The notes under the pieces were generated by a model. The model was not told where the DNA came from, did no database searches, and saw nothing but the letters and a program-made list of their open reading frames with translations. A DNA stretch of 64,000 nt. Origin: Luteibacter yeojuensis (GTDB taxonomy: Bacteria; Pseudomonadota; Gammaproteobacteria; Xanthomonadales; Rhodanobacteraceae). How positions within the stretch are numbered: position 1 is the first letter of the stretch; each line of letters opens with the position of its first letter. Both the position numbers and the translations under genes were made by a program. The DNA lies in contig NZ_JAAQTL010000001.1 in the NCBI RefSeq assembly GCF_011742875.1, forward strand, positions 2,976,001 to 3,040,000, given 5' to 3'. This document shows positions 44,234 through 51,946 of the stretch, one piece after another.

Positions 44234-44581
44234 GGGGCAGCCTGCGGACCGGGGAGGGCGTAGCCTGGCGACCGAAACTTAAGCAAGCCTTAGATGGTGT
44301 CGCTGTCGCGATGGGGCCTCGTCCGCCCCACCCGGTACGCGTGTACGCGACCGCAAACACGGCAGAACAACGTTGAGAAACGTCGTATGCGTGGCGACAA
44401 CACCAGCGCGCCGATCGGATCGGAGCCCGGGTATGTGCCGGGTTTGCCTGGAGGACGGAGGCAGACCGACCCCTCTGAAGGACTTGAAGATCGGCAGGCA
44501 CGCGGACATCATTGGCCCGGCATGCCATGGCCGCCGGGGGACGGGGCCGTCCGCCGGTACGGATAATCAGGGGAAAACCAC
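44234..44581. other. 348-bp intergenic region, no supported gene
   Basis: The gap between the divergent TauE-like gene and the TonB-domain lipoprotein gene contains short GC-rich stems (for example GGACGG-GG-CCGTCC at about 44540) but no convincing ORF or known motif. It must hold the promoters of both neighbours. An AGGGGA site precedes the ATG at 44582. Confidence 0.5.
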
Positions 44582-45115
44582 ATGAGCAAATCCATGAGCC
44601 GCCGCGTTGCCACGGGCGTGATGGCCCTGGCCGGCACGTTCTTGCTGGCGGGTTGCGCGCACGATGCAACGGTCGCGCCGCCGGGCACGCCGAAGGACGG
44701 CAAGGTCAGCTACGACATGGTCCCGGCGAAGGACTCCGATCGCCTCAAGCCGGCGAAGGGCCAGCACACGTTCGGGGCGCAGCCCGTCGACAATCCACCC
44801 CCGGTGTATCCGCCGGAGCTGGTCTCGGCCAACCTCGCCGCCACGATCCGCGCCAAGGTGATCGTCGACGGCGAAGGCAAGGTGACCGACGTGCGCGACC
44901 TCGACACGATGGGCGGCGAACACCACGGCGTGTTCTTCGCCGCCGTCCGCGAGGCCGCGATGCGTTGGACTTACACGCCGATGACGGTCGTCCAGGATCA
45001 CGAGGACGCGCGCGGCAACTTCAGCCAGACGAAGACGACCCAGCCCTTCAGCCTCGATTATTCATTCCGTTTCGAGCTGAAGGACGGCGTGCCGACGGTG
45101 TCGGCGACGCGCTAA
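44582..45115 (+). CDS. lipoprotein with TonB C-terminal-like domain
   Basis: The 177-residue protein has a lipoprotein signal ending in LLAGC (about residue 25) and, after a linker ('PVDNPPPVYPPELVSANLAA'), a TonB-C-like fold ('RAKVIVDGEGKVTDVRDLDT', 'AAVREAAMRWTYTP'). The PPPVYPPELV-type text is the normal lead-in to such domains in proteins that are not true TonB energy transducers because no N-terminal membrane helix is present. It may bind periplasmic partners. It is convergent with the NTF2-like gene. Confidence 0.8.
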   Translation: MSKSMSRRVATGVMALAGTFLLAGCAHDATVAPPGTPKDGKVSYDMVPAKDSDRLKPAKGQHTFGAQPVDNPPPVYPPELVSANLAATIRAKVIVDGEGKVTDVRDLDTMGGEHHGVFFAAVREAAMRWTYTPMTVVQDHEDARGNFSQTKTTQPFSLDYSFRFELKDGVPTVSATR

Positions 45116-45123
45116 GGAAGGCG

Positions 45124-45879
45124 CTAGGCACGCTCGCTGACGACACCGTTCTCGATGACGGCCAACGCGTCGACTTTTCCATCCTTGCCCTTCTCGAATT
45201 CGAAGCGCAGGTCGCGCTCCGTCGCGAAGAAGCGCGTGGGCGATTCGGGGTAAAGCGTAGCCGTGAAGGTTCCAGCGGCGAGCTTGAGGTGGTCGTCGTC
45301 CATGGCGATCGCGATCATGCCCACGCGCGCCGATTTGTAATGACCGACGAACGCGGCCAGCGCGGTCGCAGGTAGTCTCAACGACGTCGTTGGTGGTGTA
45401 TGGGGTACAGGGCCGTGGTCGTAGCTGAGCACGCGATGCATACGCCATTGCCCCTGGTCGTATTTCCACAAGGTGGTGAATTCCGCCTGGCCATCGAGCT
45501 GTTCCGGCTTGCCATCCCGTGAGACATAGAAGAGATGACGGCCCGAAAGGATCGCGTAGCCTCCCTTCATGGGGTGGAACGCGACGCTGCCATCCACGGC
45601 TTCCCGGCGCAGGTGCATCTTCGGGTCGCCGCAGGGTCCCTTGCGCAGGGATTCGATCAGCCCCTCGCGCGTCGACGTGAGTCCACCCTTGTCGTGATAG
45701 AACTCCACGTCGGCCGTGATCAGGCCACCCATCGTCGTCATGTCGCAGGCGTTGTATGCCTTCCAGAAGGTGGTGTCCGCGCTGCGCACCTGGGCCTCGT
45801 CGTCGTCCGCTGCACGGACAAACGGCGAGGAGGCCGCGAGAAGAGCCGCCAGGCCCAGTGCCACTGTCTTTCGGCTCAT
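45124..45879 (-). CDS. secreted NTF2-like (DUF4440) protein with a lipocalin-like C-terminal domain
   Basis: The 251-residue protein has a signal peptide (residues 1-23), an SnoaL/NTF2-like domain ('ADDDEAQVRSADTTFWKAYN' to 'DGKPEQLDGQAEFTTLWKYD'), and a C-terminal beta-rich domain ('AFVGHYKSARVGMIAIAMDD') of the type often fused to serine hydrolases. The role is unknown; such proteins often bind small molecules. It follows the TolC-like gene but on the same strand 32 bases apart, so it may be co-transcribed with the efflux/export block at higher coordinates. Confidence 0.75.
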   Translation of the reverse strand: MSRKTVALGLAALLAASSPFVRAADDDEAQVRSADTTFWKAYNACDMTTMGGLITADVEFYHDKGGLTSTREGLIESLRKGPCGDPKMHLRREAVDGSVAFHPMKGGYAILSGRHLFYVSRDGKPEQLDGQAEFTTLWKYDQGQWRMHRVLSYDHGPVPHTPPTTSLRLPATALAAFVGHYKSARVGMIAIAMDDDHLKLAAGTFTATLYPESPTRFFATERDLRFEFEKGKDGKVDALAVIENGVVSERA

Positions 45880-45910
45880 CCTTCCACTCCCGCCTTTGTA
45901 TCCCCTCAGA

Positions 45911-47269
45911 TTACTGAAGCAGGCGGTTGATGTCCTCCACGTCCTTCAGCGTGGCGGCACCGACCGTGCGCTTGAGCAGGAGCTTGTTGAGGATGAGCTG
46001 GTGGCGCAGCGCGGTGTACTGGCTGCGGATTTCGGCGAGGGTCTGGATCGCCACCACGACGTTGGTGAGGCTTTGCGTGCCGATGTCATAGCCGGCGCGC
46101 ATCGACGCCAGGGCCTTCTTCGCGGCGTCGACCGCCTTGCGCGCATCGTCCACCTGGCCGATACCCGCCTCCACGAGGTTGAAGTAGTTGTACGTGTCGC
46201 GGGTAGTCCGCCGGCGCACGCTTTCCAGGTCGCCCTCGTCGGCGTCGCGTTGGTGGATGGCCTGGCGAACCTGTGACTGGGTCAGGCCACCGCTGAAGAG
46301 CGGCACCGAAAGCACCAGACCCACGGTGGTGGTTCCCGTGCCGTAGCTTGCACTGCCGGGCAGGCGGTTCGACCAGGCGCCGGCCTTGTCGTAACCGACG
46401 GCGAGGTTGAGGGTGGGCAGATGTCCGGCGCGGGCGGCGTCGATCGAGTGCTCGTCGGCACGGACCAGATGCGTGGCGGCAAGAACCTGGGGGCTTTGCT
46501 GCATGGCTTGCTCCACCCACGCCTTGGGGTCGTCCGGCGTCGGCTTTTCCATGGGAATGTCGTCCCGCAGGGTTTTCAGCGTACCCGGTTCCTTGCCCGT
46601 CAGTTGCTGGAGGGCACGGCGGGCATCCTTCAGTGCGGTCTCCGCATCCACGCGCGACGACTTGATGAAGAGGTAGTAGGCCTCCGACTGCGTGAGGTCG
46701 GCTTGCGGCGCCAGGCCCTGGCCGAACAACGTGGTGGCTTGGTCGTACTGCTGCTTGTATGCGTCTTCGTACGACTGGAACACTTCCACCTGGTCCTGGG
46801 CCACCAGCACGTTGAAGTACGCCGTGGTGGCGCGAACGAAGAGATCCTGCAGTTCGCCTTCGTAGGTAGCGTTCTGCGCTTCGGCCGTGAGCTTCGCTTG
46901 CCGCTCGCGCGCGAATTTCGAGAGATCGACCACCGTCTGGTCGAGGCTCAAGGTGAGGTCGCGCTGACGACTGTGACCGCTGTTGACGGGTTCCGCGTTT
47001 CCGTTGGCGTCGTTGACGACACCGGAATATCCGGGATGGAACTGCTGAAGGCTGAGGCCCGCGGACAGCTGTGGCAACAGTGCGGCGCGCGCCTGGGGCA
47101 CGCCTTCCGCCACCACCAGCCGCTGCGCGTCCGCCGTCGCGAGCACGGGATCGTTGGCCACCGCCTCGCGGTAGATATCCAGAAGATCCTCGGCACCGGC
47201 TGCCGCCGGCACGCCGCCGGCCAGGGCCAGCAGCACCGTCAGGCAAGTCGATAGCTTCCGCTTTTGCAT
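45911..47269 (-). CDS. TolC-family outer-membrane channel
   Basis: The 452-residue protein starts at 47269 (AGGGG site) with a signal peptide and shows the TolC layout: 'AEDLLDIYREAVANDPVLAT' at the start of the mature part, two OEP repeats with 'SLDQTVVDLSKFARERQAKL' and 'YKQQYDQATTLFGQGLAPQA', and 'VGLVLSVPLFSGGLTQSQVR' before the final helices. It forms the exit channel of tripartite exporters. It has its own upstream space and lies 148 bases after the FtsX permease gene, in the same direction as the peptide locus, so it is the natural outer-membrane partner of the MacAB-like exporter. It is not itself overlapped with those genes. Confidence 0.9.
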   Translation of the reverse strand: MQKRKLSTCLTVLLALAGGVPAAAGAEDLLDIYREAVANDPVLATADAQRLVVAEGVPQARAALLPQLSAGLSLQQFHPGYSGVVNDANGNAEPVNSGHSRQRDLTLSLDQTVVDLSKFARERQAKLTAEAQNATYEGELQDLFVRATTAYFNVLVAQDQVEVFQSYEDAYKQQYDQATTLFGQGLAPQADLTQSEAYYLFIKSSRVDAETALKDARRALQQLTGKEPGTLKTLRDDIPMEKPTPDDPKAWVEQAMQQSPQVLAATHLVRADEHSIDAARAGHLPTLNLAVGYDKAGAWSNRLPGSASYGTGTTTVGLVLSVPLFSGGLTQSQVRQAIHQRDADEGDLESVRRRTTRDTYNYFNLVEAGIGQVDDARKAVDAAKKALASMRAGYDIGTQSLTNVVVAIQTLAEIRSQYTALRHQLILNKLLLKRTVGAATLKDVEDINRLLQ

Positions 47270-47417
47270 GTTCGCCCCTATGCGCATGTGTTGATGGGGG
47301 CATTTCAGCAAGAAGCGTGCCGGTCGTAGATCGCTTTGAATTTCCTCGTGTTGCGATTCGCTTTGGCGTCGAGCGAGGCTGTCCGCGGACGCTGGGTGCG
47401 GACACCCTCGGTCACCG

Positions 47418-48638
47418 TCAGGCGGAACGCATGGCTGCCACCGGTGGCACGGACGCCGCCCGAAGCGCCGGTGCCAGCACGGCGAGCTGACCGAGGATCC
47501 AGAGCGCCGCGGCACCCACGGGCAGGTACCCCACCGGCAGGCGCGGCAGTTCGTAGAACTGCATCAGGGTCGCATTGATACCGTAAGCCAGGGCCATTCC
47601 GAGTGCGATGCCGATACTGACGATCAGGAAGTTCTCGATCTGGAAGTAGCGGAGGATGTCGCCGCCCGTGGCGCCGAGCGCGCGGCGGACGCCTATCTGC
47701 TTGCGACGCTGCGCCACCCAGAAGCTGGCGAGGCCGACGATGCCGAGCGCCGTCGTACCCAGGAGCGCGATCACGACGCCCACCAGCAATCCGGTCATGA
47801 CCCGGGAACTCAGGAAATACCTGCTGCGCAGGTCGCTGACGGTCTGGCTCTGTACCTGGTCCATCACCGCTTCCGGGGCGGCCTTGAGCACGGCCTCCCG
47901 TGCCCGGCGCATGACGCCCGGCAGATCGGAGGGGTTCGCGCGTACCAGGTACCTTCCCGCGAACATCGGGCCCGGCTGGGCCGGTACGTAGACGGACCAG
48001 TCCGCATCCTTTTCCTCGCCGCCGCCGGGTTCCGGCACGGCCAGGTGATCCAGCACGCCCACCACGCGGAAGGTTTCCGCGCTCCAGAACGTCTTGCCGA
48101 GCGGATTCTCGCCCGGCCAGAAATGCTCCGCCAGCGCGCGGGTGACCAGCACCGGGGGGCTCCTGGGAACGAACGTGGCGACGGGCGTGTACTCGTTCTG
48201 GGCGGGCATGCGCCCTGCGATCAGGTGCAGGCCGAAGGCTTCGGCCGTGCCCGGGCTCGCGAGGTAGAAGTCGACCACGCCACCGAACTGGCCATTGTCG
48301 TGATCCAGGAACACACCGGCACGTCCGGCGTGCTGGCTGAAGGGCACCGCATTGACCACGGTGGCTGACTGCACGCCGGCCACGCCGCGGATGGCGGACA
48401 GGACGCGCGCATTGAGGTCGTTGGCCTGCGCCGGGTCGAAGCCGTCGAGCACGATGGTGCCGAGCGCGCTTTCGTCGACACCGCTGACGACGTGCATCGC
48501 GTCCACCCGCTGCATGATCAGGAAGCAGGCGTTGCACAACACCGCGCAAGCCAGCGCGACCTCCAGGGCGATGAGGACAGTGGCGATACGGTGCTTGCGC
48601 AGCGCGGCGAGGATGGGCTGGAACTGCATCGTGCTCAT
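47418..48638 (-). CDS. FtsX/MacB-type ABC transporter permease (without its own ATPase)
   Basis: The 406-residue protein has an N-terminal membrane helix ('LIALEVALACAVLCNACFLI'), a large periplasmic domain and a three-helix FtsX block at the end ('GVVIALLGTTALGIVGLASF' and 'RKQIGVRRALGATGGDILRY', the latter typical of MacB). MacB-type permeases pair with an ATPase and a HlyD-like adaptor; neither is beside this gene, but both exist at 60061-61973. It follows the 48640-49959 permease gene with one base between. Confidence 0.88.
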   Translation of the reverse strand: MSTMQFQPILAALRKHRIATVLIALEVALACAVLCNACFLIMQRVDAMHVVSGVDESALGTIVLDGFDPAQANDLNARVLSAIRGVAGVQSATVVNAVPFSQHAGRAGVFLDHDNGQFGGVVDFYLASPGTAEAFGLHLIAGRMPAQNEYTPVATFVPRSPPVLVTRALAEHFWPGENPLGKTFWSAETFRVVGVLDHLAVPEPGGGEEKDADWSVYVPAQPGPMFAGRYLVRANPSDLPGVMRRAREAVLKAAPEAVMDQVQSQTVSDLRSRYFLSSRVMTGLLVGVVIALLGTTALGIVGLASFWVAQRRKQIGVRRALGATGGDILRYFQIENFLIVSIGIALGMALAYGINATLMQFYELPRLPVGYLPVGAAALWILGQLAVLAPALRAASVPPVAAMRSA

Positions 48639-48639
48639 C

Positions 48640-49959
48640 TCAGATCACCTTCAGTTGCAGCGCGGGTTCCACGAGGCTCGCGCGCAGCGCGGGCAACATG
48701 CCGGCGACCAGGCTCACGCCAACCGACAGTGCGAAGGTCGCCAGGAACATGGACGTGTCGAGGTGGATGAAGTCCGCATAAGGCACCGGCTGGCTTCGCA
48801 CCAGGGCCAGGCCGAGCAGGGTAAGCAGCAGGCCGCCGACGCCGCCCACGATTCCGATGACGCCCGCTTCGACCAGGTATTGCGCGAACACCGTTTTCCG
48901 CGTGGCGCCAAGAGCGCGCCGCAGGCCGATTTCCCCGCCGCGGCGAAGGAACTTCGCCAGCAGTAACCCGACCACGTTGCACAGGCAGATGGCGAGGAAG
49001 GCGAAAGCCAGCATGGTCTGCAGCTTCACGTCGTTGGGAACGACGCCATTGAAATCGAGCCATTCCATCAGCGAGCGCATACGGTTGTTGTCCGCCAGCT
49101 TGATGCGGCCGAGCGCCTTCTGCGTGGCGGCGTAGTCGTCGAGGTAGCGGCGGTACGCCGCGACCTTGGCCGCATCGCCAAGCTGCACCCACAGCGCCAC
49201 CCACACGCACGGCGAATTCTGCAGGTGACCGGGCGTGGCCGGCATGCCCCAGCACGTGAACTGCTGGAAGTTGCCGTCGTTGATCTCGAGGGCCGTGTCG
49301 AGAGGCGTGATCACATCTTCCGGCCTGCTGTAGAACTCCGCCGTGTCGCCGTTGGCGAAGCGGCCGCCCCGCACGTCGTAGAACAGCGGCGATGGCCGCC
49401 ACGGCGCCAGCACCCCGACGATACGCACGTCCTTGCCCCTCAGGCGAAGGGTGCGGCCAACGCTGTTGCCTCCTGCGAAGAGCTTCTCGTTGAGGTCGGA
49501 AGAGATCACGGCGACACGCGCGCGGGCAGCATCGTCGGCGGCGCTCCATCCATGCCCGTAACGGAACGGCACGTCGAACATCGCGAAGAAGTCCGTGGTC
49601 GTCGAGAGCATCGGCAGCATCAGCGGGGGGAGCCTGGTTTCCGGCGCCTCAAGCTTTACCGGGCTGTTGACGACGAGTGCCTGCCGGTCGGCCCGGTGCG
49701 AACGCCAGAGGTCGACGGCGGTCCGGTAGTCCATCACGTCGTAGGGCTCGCGGCCCTTCGATTCCGGACTCACGTCGATCTGCGGGTAATAAAGGTGCTG
49801 GCTTCGCCCGGGAAGCGGATCGCCCGAGAGCAGGTGCATGACCGTCAGCGTGGTCATGCTCGCGCCGATGCCGACGGCGATCGCCAGCACCATCAACGCC
49901 GTAAGCATCTTGCTGCGCTTCATGTTGCGCAACGCGAGTTCCACGTAATAGCCAAGCAT
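48640..49959 (-). CDS. FtsX/MacB-type ABC transporter permease (without its own ATPase)
   Basis: The 439-residue protein starts 'MLGYYVELALRNMKRSKMLT' with the first helix ('TALMVLAIAVGIGASMTTLT'), a periplasmic MacB_PCD-like domain ('GHGWSAADDAARARVAVISS', 'SDLNEKLFAGGNSVGRTLRL') and the C-terminal FtsX block ('GGEIGLRRALGATRKTVFAQ', 'GVIGIVGGVGGLLLTLLGLA'). With the 47418 gene it forms a two-permease unit; a matching ATPase is the one at 60061-60738. It lies downstream of the peptide locus, separated by two other genes and a REP element. Confidence 0.88.
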   Translation of the reverse strand: MLGYYVELALRNMKRSKMLTALMVLAIAVGIGASMTTLTVMHLLSGDPLPGRSQHLYYPQIDVSPESKGREPYDVMDYRTAVDLWRSHRADRQALVVNSPVKLEAPETRLPPLMLPMLSTTTDFFAMFDVPFRYGHGWSAADDAARARVAVISSDLNEKLFAGGNSVGRTLRLRGKDVRIVGVLAPWRPSPLFYDVRGGRFANGDTAEFYSRPEDVITPLDTALEINDGNFQQFTCWGMPATPGHLQNSPCVWVALWVQLGDAAKVAAYRRYLDDYAATQKALGRIKLADNNRMRSLMEWLDFNGVVPNDVKLQTMLAFAFLAICLCNVVGLLLAKFLRRGGEIGLRRALGATRKTVFAQYLVEAGVIGIVGGVGGLLLTLLGLALVRSQPVPYADFIHLDTSMFLATFALSVGVSLVAGMLPALRASLVEPALQLKVI

Positions 49960-50090
49960 GGCTCGTCCTTCCGCGAAGGGTACCTGCCGGGACTCCCATG
50001 GCCCGGTCTGGCGTAGCCCCCAAGGTAGCTGCTCGGGCTTCGTCGGCTATGTGCCACAAGCTGGCCCTGACGTGTGGACTACGGCCGCGC

Positions 50091-50116
50091 GTAGGAGCCG
50101 CCATAGCGGCTCCTGC
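50091..50116. repeat. compact REP palindrome (element 8)
   Basis: 'GTAGGAGCCGCCATAGCGGC' starting at 50091 with its mirror overlapping in the centre makes a single 26-bp hairpin. It lies after the SRPBCC gene and could stop or stabilise its transcript. Confidence 0.85.
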
Positions 50117-50124
50117 GCGGGAAG

Positions 50125-50565
50125 TCAGTCAGGAATGGTCGGCTCGACCAGCGTCGCCAGCTGCATCAGCGATTCCTGCCAGCCCAGATAGCACGCTTCC
50201 GTCGGAATGACGTCCGGAATGCCTTCCTGGGTCACCTTGAGTTCCGTTCCCACGCTCACCGCGGTCATGGTCACGGTGGTGACCATCTCGCCGGGGAGGT
50301 TGGGGTCGTCGAACACGTCGGTGTAGCGAAGGCGCTTGCCCGGCTCGACTTCGAGGTACTTGCCGCCGAAGGCATGGCCGTTGCCGGTGCTGAAGTTGGT
50401 GAACGACATCTTGAAGGTTCCACCGACCTTCGCGTCCATCTGGTGGACCTTGCACGTAAACCCGTACGGCGGCAGCCACTTGGCCATGGCGTCCGGGTCG
50501 GTGAAGGCCTTGAAGAGACGCTCGGGAGTGGTACGCAGGACGCGATGCAGGTTGACGGTACCCAT
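50125..50565 (-). CDS. SRPBCC-family (AHSA1-like) protein
   Basis: The 146-residue protein has the START/AHSA1-like hydrophobic-cavity fold: 'VLRTTPERLFKAFTDPDAMA' at the N-terminus, 'GGTFKMSFTNFSTGNGHAFG' in the sheet and 'GWQESLMQLATLVEPTIP' in the final helix. Such proteins bind lipids or act as small-molecule binding or co-chaperone modules. It is not overlapped with its neighbours and is separated from the peptide locus by 94 bases, so membership is doubtful. Confidence 0.88.
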   Translation of the reverse strand: MGTVNLHRVLRTTPERLFKAFTDPDAMAKWLPPYGFTCKVHQMDAKVGGTFKMSFTNFSTGNGHAFGGKYLEVEPGKRLRYTDVFDDPNLPGEMVTTVTMTAVSVGTELKVTQEGIPDVIPTEACYLGWQESLMQLATLVEPTIPD

Positions 50566-50659
50566 GGTTTCACCTCGTTCGTGATGGCAGAGGACGACCC
50601 TCTATTCACTCCGTCGAACGGCCGGGGCCGGATTCGACATCCGGATGGGCATCGACATG

Positions 50660-51946
50660 TCAGCGGACCTCGACGAAGACATCGTCGGTGAGATTCGAAT
50701 CGTCCGGCACGAGGTTCCGGGCATTCGAGCGGAACGCCACGACGCCTCCGTCGGCGGACACCGCCGGCTGGAAGCAGTCCCCATCGAGGTCGCCGCCGTC
50801 CCTGGGCACCGAGACGCGACCGATCCGCTGATGCGGAATGTCCCACCGGTAGATGTTCCGCCTGCCATCGGTGGCGGCGCCGTCCAGGTTGGTGGCCGCC
50901 GAGAGGAAGACCACCACGTTGCCGTCCGCGGATATCCGCGGCTGGCCGCTCCAGTCATTGGCGATGTGCGATCCCGACGGACCGGCGAGGGACAGGGTAT
51001 TCGCACGCAGGTCCCTTATGTAGACGCGTTGCAGGCCGCCACCCGCGCCATCGACAAGGTTGGAGGCCGAGGAGCTGAAAACCAGTCGCGCACCGTCGCC
51101 GGAAAGCCACGGTTCGATGCTCCCCCCATGGGCTTCCTCGCCGTGCGAGCCCACGCTGGCACGCAGCATCGTTCCCTTTTCCACGTCGCGCACGAAGATG
51201 TCGTCGGCATGGTTGCCGTCGAGGGCCACCAGGTTGCTGGCCGATGAGCTGAAGGCGACGAATCGTCCATCGCCGGAGATCGCGGGCTGGAGGCTGGGGC
51301 CGTTGGCCGCCCGACCGTCCAGGCCGGTACTGATGCAGGTCGTGGCCGACCGGGGAATGTCGCGAAGGTAAATGTTGGCCTGGCCCTCCCGGCAGCCAGG
51401 CGCAAGGGCCGAGAACGACATGAAGGCGACCCGCGAACCGTCCGCCGATGCGACGGGATTGGCGCTGTCGAGCCCACCGGCGCGGCCGTCGGCTGCGATG
51501 CTCACCATCTCGACGGCGCCCGATGCGATGTCCTTGCGGAACACCTGCTTGTGCCCGAAGGTCCGCCCGGCCACGAGGTTCGTGGCGTTCGAGGAAAAAA
51601 CCAGGAAGCGGCCGTCTCCGGAAAACCCGGGATCGACGCTCGCCGCGTTCGCTCGGGCGCCGGTGGGCGTGGCACTGGCCAGGCGGGTCGTATGCGCCAC
51701 GGGATCGCGCAGGTAGATGCTCATGCCGGGCACCGTGACACCGGCGGCAAGATTGGACGCCATCGAGATGAACGCGACTTTCGTACCGTCCCCCGGCAGC
51801 TCCGGGCGAACGGAGAAAAGGTCGCCTTGCTGCCCGGTGGTGCTGACGCTGGCGCGCTCGAGATGCACTGGCTGGCCGGCCACCACGGCGGAGGCGCCGG
51901 CGAGCGTAAGAAATACTGACAGGACGTGCGTCGCGGGATTCTTCAT
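50660..51946 (-). CDS. secreted PD40 (TolB-like) beta-propeller protein
   Basis: The 428-residue protein has a signal peptide ending about 'GASAVVAG' and seven or eight PD40/WD40-like blades, each of the form 'SGDGRFVAFSSSASNLV...DIFVRDV', with regular repeats such as 'FSGDGRFLVFSSNATNLV' and 'SADGNVVVFLSAATNLDG'. It is periplasmic or secreted. The start overlaps the C39 exporter stop by ATGA (51943-51946), so it is made together with the exporter. A scaffold or binding role during export is possible; its function is not known. Confidence 0.85.
   Translation of the reverse strand: MKNPATHVLSVFLTLAGASAVVAGQPVHLERASVSTTGQQGDLFSVRPELPGDGTKVAFISMASNLAAGVTVPGMSIYLRDPVAHTTRLASATPTGARANAASVDPGFSGDGRFLVFSSNATNLVAGRTFGHKQVFRKDIASGAVEMVSIAADGRAGGLDSANPVASADGSRVAFMSFSALAPGCREGQANIYLRDIPRSATTCISTGLDGRAANGPSLQPAISGDGRFVAFSSSASNLVALDGNHADDIFVRDVEKGTMLRASVGSHGEEAHGGSIEPWLSGDGARLVFSSSASNLVDGAGGGLQRVYIRDLRANTLSLAGPSGSHIANDWSGQPRISADGNVVVFLSAATNLDGAATDGRRNIYRWDIPHQRIGRVSVPRDGGDLDGDCFQPAVSADGGVVAFRSNARNLVPDDSNLTDDVFVEVR

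Noticed and set aside
44294..44566. 90-codon plus-strand ORF before the TonB-domain lipoprotein gene
   Set aside because: Composition is Arg/Gly/Pro-rich with no motif or good RBS; likely a GC shadow in a promoter region.
50125..50565. SRPBCC gene as part of the RiPP locus
   Set aside because: There is no overlap or functional link; a 94-base gap and a REP element on the other side suggest an independent gene, though it lies in the same orientation.
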